Positions 21,314 to 31,880 of a stretch of 64,000 bases of DNA are shown here, piece after piece. Both the position numbers and the translations under genes were made by a program. The notes beneath the pieces are model-generated. The model ran no database searches. It was not told the origin of the DNA and saw only the letters and a list, made by a program, of their open reading frames with translations. Every line of letters starts with the position of its first letter. Position 1 is the stretch's first letter. This DNA comes from Paralithodes platypus (lineage: Eukaryota; Arthropoda; Malacostraca; Decapoda; Lithodidae), in NCBI GenBank assembly GCA_032716605.1, contig CM064509.1, positions 42,024,817 through 42,088,816 on the forward strand. Direction: 5' to 3'.

Positions 21314-21545
21314 AATTGACCACATGCGAGTTTTATTCTATAAGGAAGTTGGAGCTGTAGACATCGATATTTAGCAGAATGACAAGATACAATACAGTTT
21401 TAGTGCATTTATAAATAGGTAAAACCCAATTCAACGTACTATTTATCCATCAGAAACCTACATAATTACTGTACTGTATTTGTGTTCAATATCGATGTTT
21501 ACAGGCCGAACTTCCTTATAGCCTGAAACTCGCAAGTGGTTAATT
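21314..21545. mobile_element. MITE with ~60-bp inverted repeats
   Basis: The first and last ~60 bases are imperfect inverted repeats. Left to right they share CACATGCGAGTTT (or CACTTGCGAGTTT reversed), CTATAAGGAAGTT and ACATCGATATT. No ORF and no obvious superfamily; AATT may be part of the target. Confidence 0.75.
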
Positions 21546-22599
21546 GACACCTTGCATCATCTGTTTGAAAGGGTTAATTACAGAATATTAATTATTAGTG
21601 GCTTAGATAAAGGGAACAAATATTACTAGATAACAACTACTGTTCATAATTAGACAGATAATTCTTCAAAACACATACTGTAGTATTCATAGTAATATTT
21701 TATGAAATTGCTTAACGCTGGTACAGTACTTCATATTATTATATACCGTACTATCAATTAAAGCATTTTTATATTTATTTGTCTGAATTTTTATTCATGC
21801 AATTGTTAAAGTAATGAGCCAGGAAGAAAGTGTTTATTTTGGGTAGAGAAATTAATGGCTGTGATTGATTCGGTGGAGAATTATGCCCACGACAATAAAC
21901 ATTTATATTGTTATATTGACAGGACAGTTTTGACTCTCTCTGGAGTCCTCTTCTGGTGTGTTCTTTTCACCTCAAGAGAGTTATAACTGTTGTGTCATTA
22001 CTGTATAACAATAAAATGGTTTTATGCCATGTGGGTATAATTCTCCAATGTTTCTCCCTTCTACAGTCATTAAAATAGCCTGGCTGTAGTTAGATATGTT
22101 TGAGTTCCATTAGAATACTGGTTTACTCAACGTTACTTATGTGCCACCCTCACATCACAACTAACACCTTTTACCTCTTAGTAATAACATATTTCACCAT
22201 TAGAGTCTTTCCACATTTAGTTGAACATTGTGTTTTTCTCAACAATTACAACTTTGTACTGTGTGATTATTTTGACCACAACTACTGCCACCACTGCTCT
22301 ATTAACATTACTATATTTAGTTCACTAACACCACCACTCTTTGGCTTCCCTTCATCACCATCGTCAATGCAGCTCCTAAGTGTTACAGAGGCACTAATAT
22401 ATTATGTTATTTTACTTTTATAGAAGTATAGTATGGCAAACATAATAACAGATTAAACAGTCCAATGTATAGATCAAGTCTGTATACAGTACTTTGACAA
22501 TACTGTACTTTGATTGTCATTTCTATACTTATACTGTATATTGCTAAATTTCATAAATAGAATTTTCTCTGTAACAACTATTACTGTTAAAGGGTGTAC
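21546..22599. other. AT-rich DNA, no gene seen
   Basis: A GTTTGAAAGGGTTAAT end at about 21565 resembles the TTAA MITE ends but has no partner that I can see. There is no coding signal. Confidence 0.45.
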
Positions 22600-22810
22600 C
22601 TCCCACAAATATTATCACTACTAACACCCACCACCACCACTAATGTTTTACCCCTCCACCACCACCACCACCAATATTGGTTCTCCCACCGTATTACCAA
22701 CAACAACTAATTACCCTGGGGCTGTTCGGCCAGGCAGCCTAGGGAACGATTACTACTACAACAACTATTTACCTCTCTACTACCACCACCACCACCACCA
22801 ATATTGTTTA
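22600..22810. repeat. CCA/ACC-rich imperfect minisatellite
   Basis: Units of the form TTTACC..CTACCACCACCACCAATATTG. The same family returns at 25430-25800. A 30-bp scrap of the (AAC)n SINE (CTGGGGCTGTTCGGCCAGG) sits inside at about 22710-22741. Confidence 0.8.
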
Positions 22811-22814
22811 CTTT

Positions 22815-23165
22815 CATACATACATACATATTTTAGGACCGCTTCGTCCACAGAGAGTGTGGTTGCAGTCTTACGTCCTAAATGGCGGCATTCCAGGCGG
22901 CCTTGTTCTGAGCCGCCTCTATCCTCAGGTTCTCTATGGTGAGCTAGGACCAAAGTACCTGACCCAATGTCTTTCTAGGTCTACCCCTACGTGCAGTTCC
23001 CCACACGTTCATAGTTCAGCATTTCTTCACCCAGTTTTGATCATCCATTGTCTCCACGTGTCCAAACCAACCCAACCTGGTCATACGCATCACCTCACAG
23101 ATACTTCTAATGGCCAGACGCCTTTTTATTTCCTCATTCGATACCCCATCCCTGGGGTTTACCCC
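22815..23165 (-). pseudogene. LINE family B, 3' end (antisense copy)
   Basis: On - the order is SNEEIKRRLAIRSICEVMR, RLGWFGHVETMDDQNW, VKKC, a region like VEGAAPRGRPRKT, then the C-terminus, and a (TATG)n tail at 22815-22830. It is the C-terminal end of the family B ORF, with frameshifts. It abuts a + strand copy at 23166. Confidence 0.75.
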
Positions 23166-23470
23166 ATTAAGGAGAAGGTTAGTTATCAAGAGTATCAGTG
23201 ATGAGATGCGTACTAGCAGGCTTGGATGGTTTGGACATATGGAGAGGATGAATGAACTAAGCTGGGTGAAAAGATGTAAGTCCATGAATGTGGAGGGAGC
23301 TGCACCAAGGGGCGGACCAAGAAAGACCTGAGATCGGACTTTGCAGTCTGATCTTAAATCAAAGAACCTGACAAGTGAGGCAGCTCTTAACAGGGTTGCC
23401 TGGAACGCCGCCATTAGGACAAGAGACCAGAACTACGCTTTATGTGGAGCACTCGGGCTTTAGATTTGTG
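23166..23470 (+). pseudogene. LINE family B, 3' end (sense copy)
   Basis: The + strand shows RRLVIKSISDEMRTSRLGWF, GHMERMNELSWVKRC, VEGAAPRGGPRKT, then in another frame LTSEAALNRVAWNAAI, and a 3' region GTGGAGCACTCGGGC followed by a TATGTATG tail. It is head-to-head with the - copy at 22815-23165, forming an inverted repeat around 23165. Confidence 0.78.
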
Positions 23471-23479
23471 TATATATGT

Positions 23480-25070
23480 ATGTACTGTATGTATGATCAT
23501 GACCTTTGTTTTATCTATATTCATTCTTAATTTCCCTTGTTTGCCATACCCTCCCTCCATCTATTAAACTTCACCTCTGCTTCCTGTACACTATCTGCGA
23601 TGATGACTAGGTCATCTGTGAGAGTCCTGTTCTAAAGTGTCTTGGACCACCAGGACCAAGACAAACAGTAGCAGGTTCAGCACTGAGCCTTGATGAACAC
23701 CAACTTTCACTGGGAATTCTTTGCTGAAGCCCCCATTTACTCTAACTGCTGCCCGCGACCCCTCATAAATTTTCATTATCACACGCACCAATCATTCTTC
23801 TACTTCAAGTTTTCTCATGGCCCATTGCATAACCTCTCTGGGCACCCGGTCAAAGGCCTTGTACAGGTCTACAAAGACAATATATAGCTCCCTGTTTTTC
23901 TCTAAGAACCTCTCCAGCAGTTTGCTAAGAATGATGATAGCATTGTTAGTGCTCTGACTGGGAATAAATCTGAACAGCATGTTGCTAATGGCAACGCTTT
24001 TCCTGATCATACATTCAAACACTCTTTTGCAAACTATCATGACTTGGTTAAGCATTTGTTTATGCCCCTATAGTTTCCCCTATCTAAGGAATCGCCCTTG
24101 CCTTTGTTTATATTTTCTATCACACTTTTCTGCCTCGCATCAGGAATTTTGTCCTGTTTTATGATGGCATTAATCAGCTCCGCCAGTCTTGCACCGACGT
24201 CTCTAGCTTCCTTTAGCATATCAGGGACTATGCCAGAGCTTCCAGTGGCTTTCCCAGTCTTCATTTTATATATATAGCACTTTTCACTTTATCACATCCT
24301 ATCAGAGGCAGAGGGCCCTGTACTGGGAGTGCAATGTTGAGCTGTTCTCTGTTAAATGTAAACTACACATTTAGCAATCTTTCATAATGCGCCTTCTATG
24401 CCTCTCGGATTTCATTTTCTGTATAAATAGTCATACCACTATAATTCTTTATACAGTACAATGTTCACCCACAACATCCTTGTTACATTCCTTCACACTC
24501 CTAGCTAGTTTAATAATCCCAATGTTAATATTTGTGCTACACTCTTGTTCTATTATACTATCCTGTATGGCTGTTTTTGCCATGTAGACCTCCTTTTTTG
24601 CTCTACATTTGGTGATCAGGTATTCTTCCCTGCTGCCACCTTGCTTCCATGCTTTGAAGCTTCTTTTCTTTGACGGCAGCTTCAACATCGTTATTCCACC
24701 ATTAAGAGATCTGATGTCTGCTTGAACCCTTTGTTTTGCCACAGACTTTGAGCCTCAAGGAGGCAACGTTCTATAAAGATCCATAGGCCATCAACATCAA
24801 CTGGCCCACAGTTTAAATTTTCCGTAATTTAATTGCAATATCTGTCTCTATATTCCGCTTTCCGAAGCAACCATACTTTTCTTTTGGGCACCGTTGCCTA
24901 GGAGCATGTCACACACCAGGAGCGTGTTGTGGGGGATGCATTCTTGATGCATATGATAAGGAGTTTTTGGAACTTCTGTTTCATTTGCCTGGCTTCCTCC
25001 ACTGTTTCTATTTGTGCCTCACCTAAACGGAGATTAATCCAGCTAACTCTCACAAACACCTCGTCCTCCT
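23480..25070 (-). pseudogene. LINE family B reverse transcriptase, longest copy
   Basis: Reading - strand from right to left: an N-terminal region (KRSFKAWKQGGSREEYLITK, RAKKEVYMAKTAIQ, about 24450-24740), then MKTGKATGSSGIVPDMLKEA, DSLDRGNYRGI, an FIPSQSTNNAI region (the GFMPG motif changed), motif A in LYIVFVDLYKAFDRVPREV, and motif C as TDDLVIIADSVQEAEVKFNR (YADD changed to TDD) near 23570-23630. The spacing fits a single ORF2 without its endonuclease. Many stops and frameshifts are present. Clade is uncertain, with an RTE-like or related architecture. Confidence 0.82.
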
Positions 25071-25429
25071 ATTAATTTCACTACACTTAACAAGCACACC
25101 ACACTTCTTTCCAACACATCTAAATTACCTTTAACGTACTGTACCTTGATTTTGGCTATCACTCTTTCAACTTTACGGGAGACACTTGTTACAGGCAACT
25201 TTGCCTTTTGTCTCCTTCATGCACTTAGAAAGAAAGAAAACAAATCTTTGTATGATCTCAGTGTCTCTGACCCACAGATATAGTTTATCTGGTTACTGGA
25301 GGCACCTGATTCAAAAGTTTTCAGATGACTCTTTCTCTTTCTGAACATAGTGTTACACACCACCATCCCTGTGGCAATACAGTGCTCCAGTATGTATTCA
25401 CCCTCCAGGTTCCAACAGCCGTACCCCTG

Positions 25430-25800
25430 TCCCCCGTGTTTCTTCCACCAACAACAACAACAACAACTGTTTACCTCTCTACTACCACCACCACCAATAT
25501 TGTTTCTCCCACCATATTACCACCACCACCAACTGTTTACCCCTCTACTATCACCACCACCAATGTTATTTTTCCTGCCATAATATCACTACCATCACCA
25601 ACTATTTATCTCTCCACTACCATCACCACCAATATTGTTTCTCCCACCATATTACCACCACCACCACCACCACCAACTGTTTACCTCTCCACCACCACCA
25701 ATATTGTTTCTCACACCAAAGTTTTCCCCCTCCGAACCACCACCACCTTTCAATATTACAGCTCCCACCATTTGTACCACCACCCACCTTAGCACCTCCG
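25430..25800. repeat. CCACCA-rich imperfect minisatellite
   Basis: Several copies of a ~60-bp unit alternate ACCACCACC with AATATTGTTTCTCCCACC. It is related to 22600-22810. The proline, histidine and threonine frames across it are low-complexity and not genes. Confidence 0.85.
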
Positions 25801-28033
25801 TTTGAGTTGACATCATTTCTTGCAGATACTGGGCCGCCCAAAAAGTGTCATCGAACCGCAAAGAATGATATGGCAACGGTTAATATTGGCAGTATGTGCA
25901 GGGTTCACCAGTTTAGTTGTTCAGTAACCGGCACCGCGCTTGGCTCAGCTCCTAGGCCCCGCTGGATGAATCATGTGCTTGTCTTAGTCTATCCCTGTTA
26001 TCACACTTTTCCTCAGTCTGCTCTTTATCTCCTCTATCATGTGCAATGTTTGACTCACCAATTGTATTTGTCTAATTATTGAAATGGACAGTGTACAATC
26101 CAGAAATGGGCTGTTTGTATAGATATATATTTTGTTGAAGTATCAATATAGTGCATGCTATTTGTATATTCACTATAGTTACAGAATATTCCATTAATTT
26201 GTGATTCTTTAAAGCTACAATAAAGTCTTTTATGATTTGACTAAAATTAAAATTTGTCAGAATTTGTTGTTGAATAAGTCAAAGACAGAGCCAATTGGTG
26301 GGTCAGGTTTTGTCCATGTTATTTCTTAGATGTGGTTACTACAGTATGTGCATGCCTTGCCTCTCCTGGTGTGTGTGTGTGTGTGTGTATACGTCTATGT
26401 GATCCGCGCCATCCTGGTCGCACTCTGTCTATAAACACCACACTCCTCCATATAGCCTTAAACAAAAATGCACCAACAATATCTTTTAAACTACTGTATA
26501 ATAAATTTGCTGTTGAGAGTAAATGTAATTTCCTAATAATGGTAATATAAATTTGGATGTTTTTCTTTTTCTCTGTCAAATATAAATCTCAAGTTGTTTG
26601 TAATTCCCTATTATATAATGTTTCTAAATGTTTCTTTGTATACTTCTTCTCAAAAGTACCATATTAAATAGCAATCTTTATCTTTAATACCTGCTAATAA
26701 GAAAACTGCAAGTTTGTTCATTGTCCAACAAAAAGTCCCTCATAAATAAGAAGAATGTCAAAATGGCATGATATAAAAGAGGCGGAATATAAATTTGTGG
26801 AACTGAATGTCCAGCTTTAATAATAGAACTGTTGTTACAGTATACAGTAGATTCAATAAAGCCCAAGTTTAACCAATTTTTTTGTTTTGTATTTGGCCTA
26901 TCTGTAGTACTAAGTGATTGGCTTGTAATTGTAAGAGCAGAGCATAAAGTGCTTGCCCCATGCAGCTACCTTCACTAGACTGCGTTAAACCCGAGCCGTA
27001 GTTCAGCCACAGTGTAAAATACAGTAAGAGCTACAGTAAAGAATATTTAAATATATTTGCCAGTTGATGCATTTTTATAATAAAATTATTCATACCAATG
27101 TTGATAGATTTTTTCTATTAAAGAAATAACAAAATCACTACTACTAAAACTTGTACTTACTGTGGATACTAAATGAAGCCTGATAATTGCAGATCTGCCA
27201 AGCGGACTACGTCTTTTCCCGTCCGGCAAGTTTCAGCAAATGAGAGCGTGCTGAGGTCCCGAGGCTCCTCACACTCTCCCAGACCAAACCATATGAGTAT
27301 GAGGTGTTAGCAGAGCATAAGGCACCACCACCACCACCACCACCACCAGGAGGAGCAGCTGGAGGAGGAGGAGGAGTAACTTTGGTGTGGACATAACCAA
27401 CCACATCAGTCATTACACCAACAGTGCAACATTTCAACAACATTAATGTGCACTTTTGGGACATGAAGACTTTCTCATAGGCTATAATATAATGGAAAGT
27501 GCAAGTATTGAAAAGATTGCAATAATATGAAAACATGAAACAGGAAAGGAGGAAGATGTATAGATGAAACATTTCTTAGAAACAATTGAAATTTACTCAT
27601 GAACATTGACTAAGCAATGACAAACAGTTAAGCAGATGTATTTGTAACAAATCATTGAAGACAAGTGTGGCTTGTGTATTGTGGTGAAGATTATAATTAT
27701 GGTAGATACTAAGAAGGTAGTGCAACTCTGTCAGGACTGTAGAGAGACAAAGTGCAACATCCGCTCCAGTGGTCCGTCATGATGCAGGCAGATAGGGACC
27801 CTAAGCTACAATATATACAGCCCACTAGCCAATCATAACTGTTCATCCAATTATTACATACAATATATAATACAACTAATGACACAAATTTATACTCAGA
27901 GTTGGATTAATATATTGTGCATTGAAATATATTTTAAATTATTATACATTTGGATACTAAATTTATGAATCTAACTGTACTCCTCTTTTGTGAGTACCGT
28001 ATAATATTTGGATGAGCTTATAGGACTTGGGTA
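25801..28033. other. AT-rich DNA with simple repeats, no gene seen
   Basis: Contains (TG)n at 26371-26390 and, at 27320-27380, a (CCA)n run joined to a (GGA)n run. On the - strand 27207-27572 is open and encodes Pro5 and Gly8 runs, but I see no family signature or splice support. A GC-richer patch at 27180-27410 could be exonic or a CpG-type island. Confidence 0.45.
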
Positions 28034-28288
28034 GTGACCGCTACAGTTGAGTATGGTGGAACAGTGAAGGCTGTGGATAACTATAGTCTTGTGCCAACTG
28101 TGGTCAGCCTTCTATCACACTTAACATTATATACAGGCACACGTGAAGCTAAACCTTCAACATTATATACAGGCACACTTAAAGCTAAACCTTCAACATT
28201 ATATACAGGCACACTTAAAGCTAAACCTTCAACATTATATACAGGCACACTTGAAGCTAAACCTTCAACATTTATAGCTGCTCATTAA
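28034..28288 (+). repeat. 36-bp tandem repeat, four copies, within an open frame
   Basis: Four copies of a 36-bp unit at about 28124-28273. Because 36 is a multiple of three, the + frame stays open through all copies, with a 12-residue repeat TLYTGTLKAKPS. The 84-codon frame starts at 28034 and stops at 28288. Substitutions between units change residues (TRE, TLK, TLE). No family recognised; the repeat may be non-coding. Confidence 0.85.
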
Positions 28289-29099
28289 TGGGTGTGAATG
28301 CAAGATGTAGAATAGAGAAGTTATGATATATTCACATTATGAGAATAATCAACAGTCAGTATTTAATCCCCTATATAAAGTGATAACAAAGAATTAGTAC
28401 CAACAGAACTGAATTTCAGGTTATATGACCAATGTCCAATGAGCTGTAGTATATATTTATAATCATAAAGGATGTAAATCACTTCATGAAAAATATAGTG
28501 CTAAGCAGTATTATAATTAACCCACGTCCCACGGCACCTTTCAATACTCCCGCCACCCTGTACCTAACTCAATCTCTGCATTTTCGTTATTTTCGGGTAT
28601 TCATAACTACGCAAAAGAATGGCCTAACCTACTTAGATATCGATCAAAATGCAGAACTTCCTTATCTTGGGAATGGTGAAGACTAGCACACTCTAGACCA
28701 AGTGGTTCAGTTTTGATGGTGAAAATAAATAGGTAAGTTATGGCCGCCGCGTCGTCTCTATCCGTTGATTTCTGAAAACTATATGACTGACGACATATAA
28801 TGTTTTGACTACTACATGACTTGACTTCACCTCGCCAAGTAGGCTACTAGCCTTATGAGGGCCAGTGGCCCAGAGGGCTAATGTATAATTAATACATCAT
28901 CTACTGATATGGCCGCCGCGAGCCTGAATCCTTGTGAATGCTGGAGTTTAGTCATTTTCCGATATAGGCTACATATCTCCGCAATTCATTATTTTTTTCT
29001 ATGTGAGTCAAGGAGACAAAAGGCTAAACAGCCTGCAACAAGTGTCTCCCACAAAGTCCAAAGAGTGACAAAGCCAAATTCAAGGTACTGTATGTTAGA
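28289..29099. other. AT-rich DNA, no gene seen
   Basis: A stretch at about 28590-28740 (GAATGGCCTAACC, GAAGACTAG) resembles the internal sequence of the Tigger-like element at 42391-43189, so a relic of that family may lie here. GGCCGCCGCG occurs twice (28742 and 28912). Confidence 0.45.
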
Positions 29100-29740
29100 A
29101 TAAAAATGCCTAGACACACAGAGCTTGAAGCAGTTTAAGTAATAGGATGAGGGAAAAGAAGATTGAGGGAGAGAGTTCCAAAGCTTACTTGTTGAGTAGA
29201 AGAAAGACTGGGAAAATCAGTTCACTCTTGGGTTAGAGAGTTGGACAGAGTAGGGGGGGGGAGTGCGTTGAAAGCAGGTGCCCCCCACTCTCCGTAAGGG
29301 AGGAGGTATACTATACACTGAGGAGCTCCGAAGAACACTGATTATTGTAATAGCGGTAGAAGGGTGAGAAAGATGAACAATTGCGGCATGTAGAGATAGA
29401 TAGTAGGGAATTGCGGCATGTAGAGATAGATAGATAGGGAATTAGTAAGAGGAAGTGAGTTGATGAGACAAAATGCTTTTGACTCTACCCTTTCGAGAAG
29501 TGCGGTATGGGTGAAACCTCCCCACACATTCGAACAATACTTGATACATGGGCGCACTGTGCCCCGATACAGAGCAAGAACCAGATCAGGGGTGTAGAAC
29601 CCACTGAGATGGTTGAGTACACCTAACTTCTGGGAAGCTGTTTTAGCAACAGTGGTAATATGATCTTTCTAAGAAAGGATAGGAGAAATAGAAACACCAA
29701 GTATACTGGGAGAATATGAAGGGTTGATTGATTTGTGTAA
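29100..29740 (-). pseudogene. LINE family D (Jockey-like), C-terminal fragment
   Basis: The - strand reads RPCIKYCSNVWGGFTHTALL, ERVESKAFCLINS and PLTNSL, then in other frames the family end with LWNSLPSS-like text near 29180 and a stop near 29100. This is the C-terminal region of a non-LTR ORF2. A 28-bp tandem duplication (GCGGCATGTAGAGATAGATAG) at 29381-29438 breaks it, and at 29744 it is cut by the DIRS element. Confidence 0.7.
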
Positions 29741-29743
29741 GTT

Positions 29744-30234
29744 ATTGGGAGGTTTGACGTACCTCCCAACCTACCAAATAGGAAAACCTACTATTTGGTA
29801 GTAGTCTTGGAAAATCCAACGTCAAGGCTATTAACCTAATTGCAATGACGACTTGTCTATTTTGACTGCTATGTCGTCATTCCAACCGCGGTTAAAAAGA
29901 AAACGTCTAGAGTCTACTCCTTATCTTGCTCTAGGAGACGTTGTACATTAACCAAAACTACCACCGAAGGTGAAAAAAGCATAGAAGAGAAGAAAAAGGG
30001 GTTTACCTTAGTTACCGCTTAAGGCCCATCCTGTGTTCCGTCATGTGCAGATCCCTGTCGAACGTGCGCATGAGCGACCCTCTCTTGTCATCACATCTCA
30101 CGTCAGCAGAAGAACGCGGATGGGCAGGGGTCCGGCGTGAGGGAGGGTATTATGTACGTTGGATTTTCCAAGACTACTACCAAATAGTAGGTTTTCCTAT
30201 TTGGTAGGTTGGGAGGTACGTCAAACCTCCCAAT
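29744..30234. repeat. DIRS 3' cassette with hairpin ends
   Basis: The two ~85-bp ends are inverted copies of each other. Each end carries two hairpins: TTGGGAGGT (29745-29753) pairs with ACCTCCCAA (29761-29769), and CTACCAAATAG (29771-29781) pairs with CTATTTGGTAG (29791-29101 offset, i.e. up to 29801). The middle (29829-30093) is the element's own leader in inverted orientation. The same 491-bp unit is present in copy 2 at 58935-59425, so it is part of the element and not a chance neighbour. Confidence 0.85.
29799..30093 (+). repeat. Left terminal inverted repeat of DIRS copy 1 (295 bp)
   Basis: It pairs with 37481-37775. By eye the two are the same length (295 bp) and I found no mismatch. 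A transcript would carry complementary ends, and near-identity implies recent copying or gene conversion. Confidence 0.85.
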
Positions 30235-30699
30235 TTGTTAGTAGTCTTGGCAAATCCAACGTCAAGGCTGCATAACAAATAGGAGGAGGACATCCAAGCC
30301 CAACCTACCAAAAAAACCAATGCATAAAACAAAATTACGAATGACAAAGACACAATGTAAACAAGAGAGTTTAATAAAAGAGTGAAAAACTGAGGAGTAG
30401 CTAAAAAGAACAGTTTTAACACATGCCCGTCATTCATAGTAATGCAAAACATAGACTTGTCTGAAACCAAAAAGGTACTGTACCCAAAATCCCTTTTCTT
30501 CAAAAACCAACAAAAACACTGAACACAAGAACAAAACACAATTTTCAATGTGGCAAAAACACTTATGTACTGGAACAATACATAATCCCAAACTTGCAAT
30601 CCAGTGTTGCAACACCCCCCCCCCCCCCCCCGTTGTCAAAACAAAACAAAGGAAAAGAACGAGGGACAAGGGGGAAGACCAGGGATCTTCGCCAGAGCA

Positions 30700-31880
30700 C
30701 CAGGAAACACGACCCCCGAGAGCAATCACCGGCCGAGGGGGTCGAACACTGGACACGGAGAGGTAGGAGGAGATGAAGGAATTGATAGAAGACCACAAAA
30801 CCGCTGAGGCGATGGCAGGGAAGGATCGACGTGGCAGGAACCGGAAGGAGGCAGCAAAGGATCGGACATCGTGCGCAGAACCCCTACAAACAGGGTGACG
30901 GGCACGAACGGTCCGACAAACGTGGCGGCCCATCTGCACCTGCGAGAGCCTCCCACCTGTCCGAGGAGACACCCACACAGCAGTACCCGAAGGCGGCGCC
31001 ACAGACGCAACAGAGGAGTGCAAGGCTGACACCGGGCACAACACATGGCGAGGATGCCCACGCCGTAAAGCCTGGACGGCGAAAGGCTGGAAAACGGGGG
31101 CCTCCCTCCCATGCGTGGTAACAAAAGGAGGGGAGGAGGCGAACGAGACGCCATGCAAGGACGGGGAGAATCGCACGCAGTCCCGGGGCCGTGACAATGC
31201 CGCTAGTGCAGACACCCGATCCCCAGTGGCCAGAGCGACAAGGAAGAGTGGACGCCCGAGCAACGGAACCGGCGTAGCGGCCCTTGTATACGTGGGGGAA
31301 GCCAGAAGGACCAGAGCCCGCCCCAGATCCCACTGCGGAGGGACCTGGCGCGGAGGCGGTCGATCCCGGAAGGCAGCCGTCAGGAAGGAATCCAGCACCT
31401 GTGGCGGAACGACCAGCCCAGCGACGGACCCAAAGAACCCCCCGGACGGCAGACAAGTGGGTACGTATAGCGTCGACTGGAAAGCGACGTGTACGGAAGA
31501 GGTGAAACAAGGAGCGTAGGACGAGGGAAGGAGAGCCAACTGGCAGGCGAGTGGCCTGTAGCCACCTAGTAAAAAACCTCCAGCGGGACCCGTAAGGCCC
31601 CCAAGGAGAAGACGGCCAGGAACGCTTCAGGAAGTCAGTCAGGGCCCGGCCGGGGACCGGGAGCCACCGTGCCTCATGAACAAGCACGATGCGAAGGCCA
31701 AAGAGGTCCGCAGGACCCCAACCTAGCCCAAGTGGAAGCCGGAGACAGGTAGAGGGACCGGACCCGGGCACCACCGCGGCAACCGGGCGGACCAAGTCCG
31801 TGCCGGCCACAGAGGCGCGAGGAGCCAGATGCAGCCGTGGTACAGCCGCAGCTTCGCGAAGACTGGGCACATCAACAGCG
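30700..31880 (-). pseudogene. DIRS tyrosine recombinase, copy 1
   Basis: The N-terminal SAM-like part (YGSRWRFFTRWLQATRLP, LVLRSLFHLFRTRRFP, IRTHLSAVRGVL) is in one frame (about 31480-31700). The catalytic part is in another: PQWDLGRALVLLASP, then ATGDRVSALAALSR with the first catalytic Arg at 31216-31218, HDVRSFAASF with His (30871-30873) and Arg (30862-30864), and FISSYLSVS with the Tyr at 30763-30765. So R, H-x-x-R and Y all persist, but a frameshift near 31400-31450 separates the two domains. These enzymes join circular cDNA into the genome in DIRS elements. Confidence 0.85.

Noticed and set aside
25325..25841. Thr/Pro-rich frame on + and Trp/Gly-rich frame on -
   Set aside because: Translation of a CCA minisatellite.
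28124..28273. CRISPR array
   Set aside because: Units are contiguous without spacers, and the genome is eukaryotic; the same applies to the arrays at 12794 and 18292.
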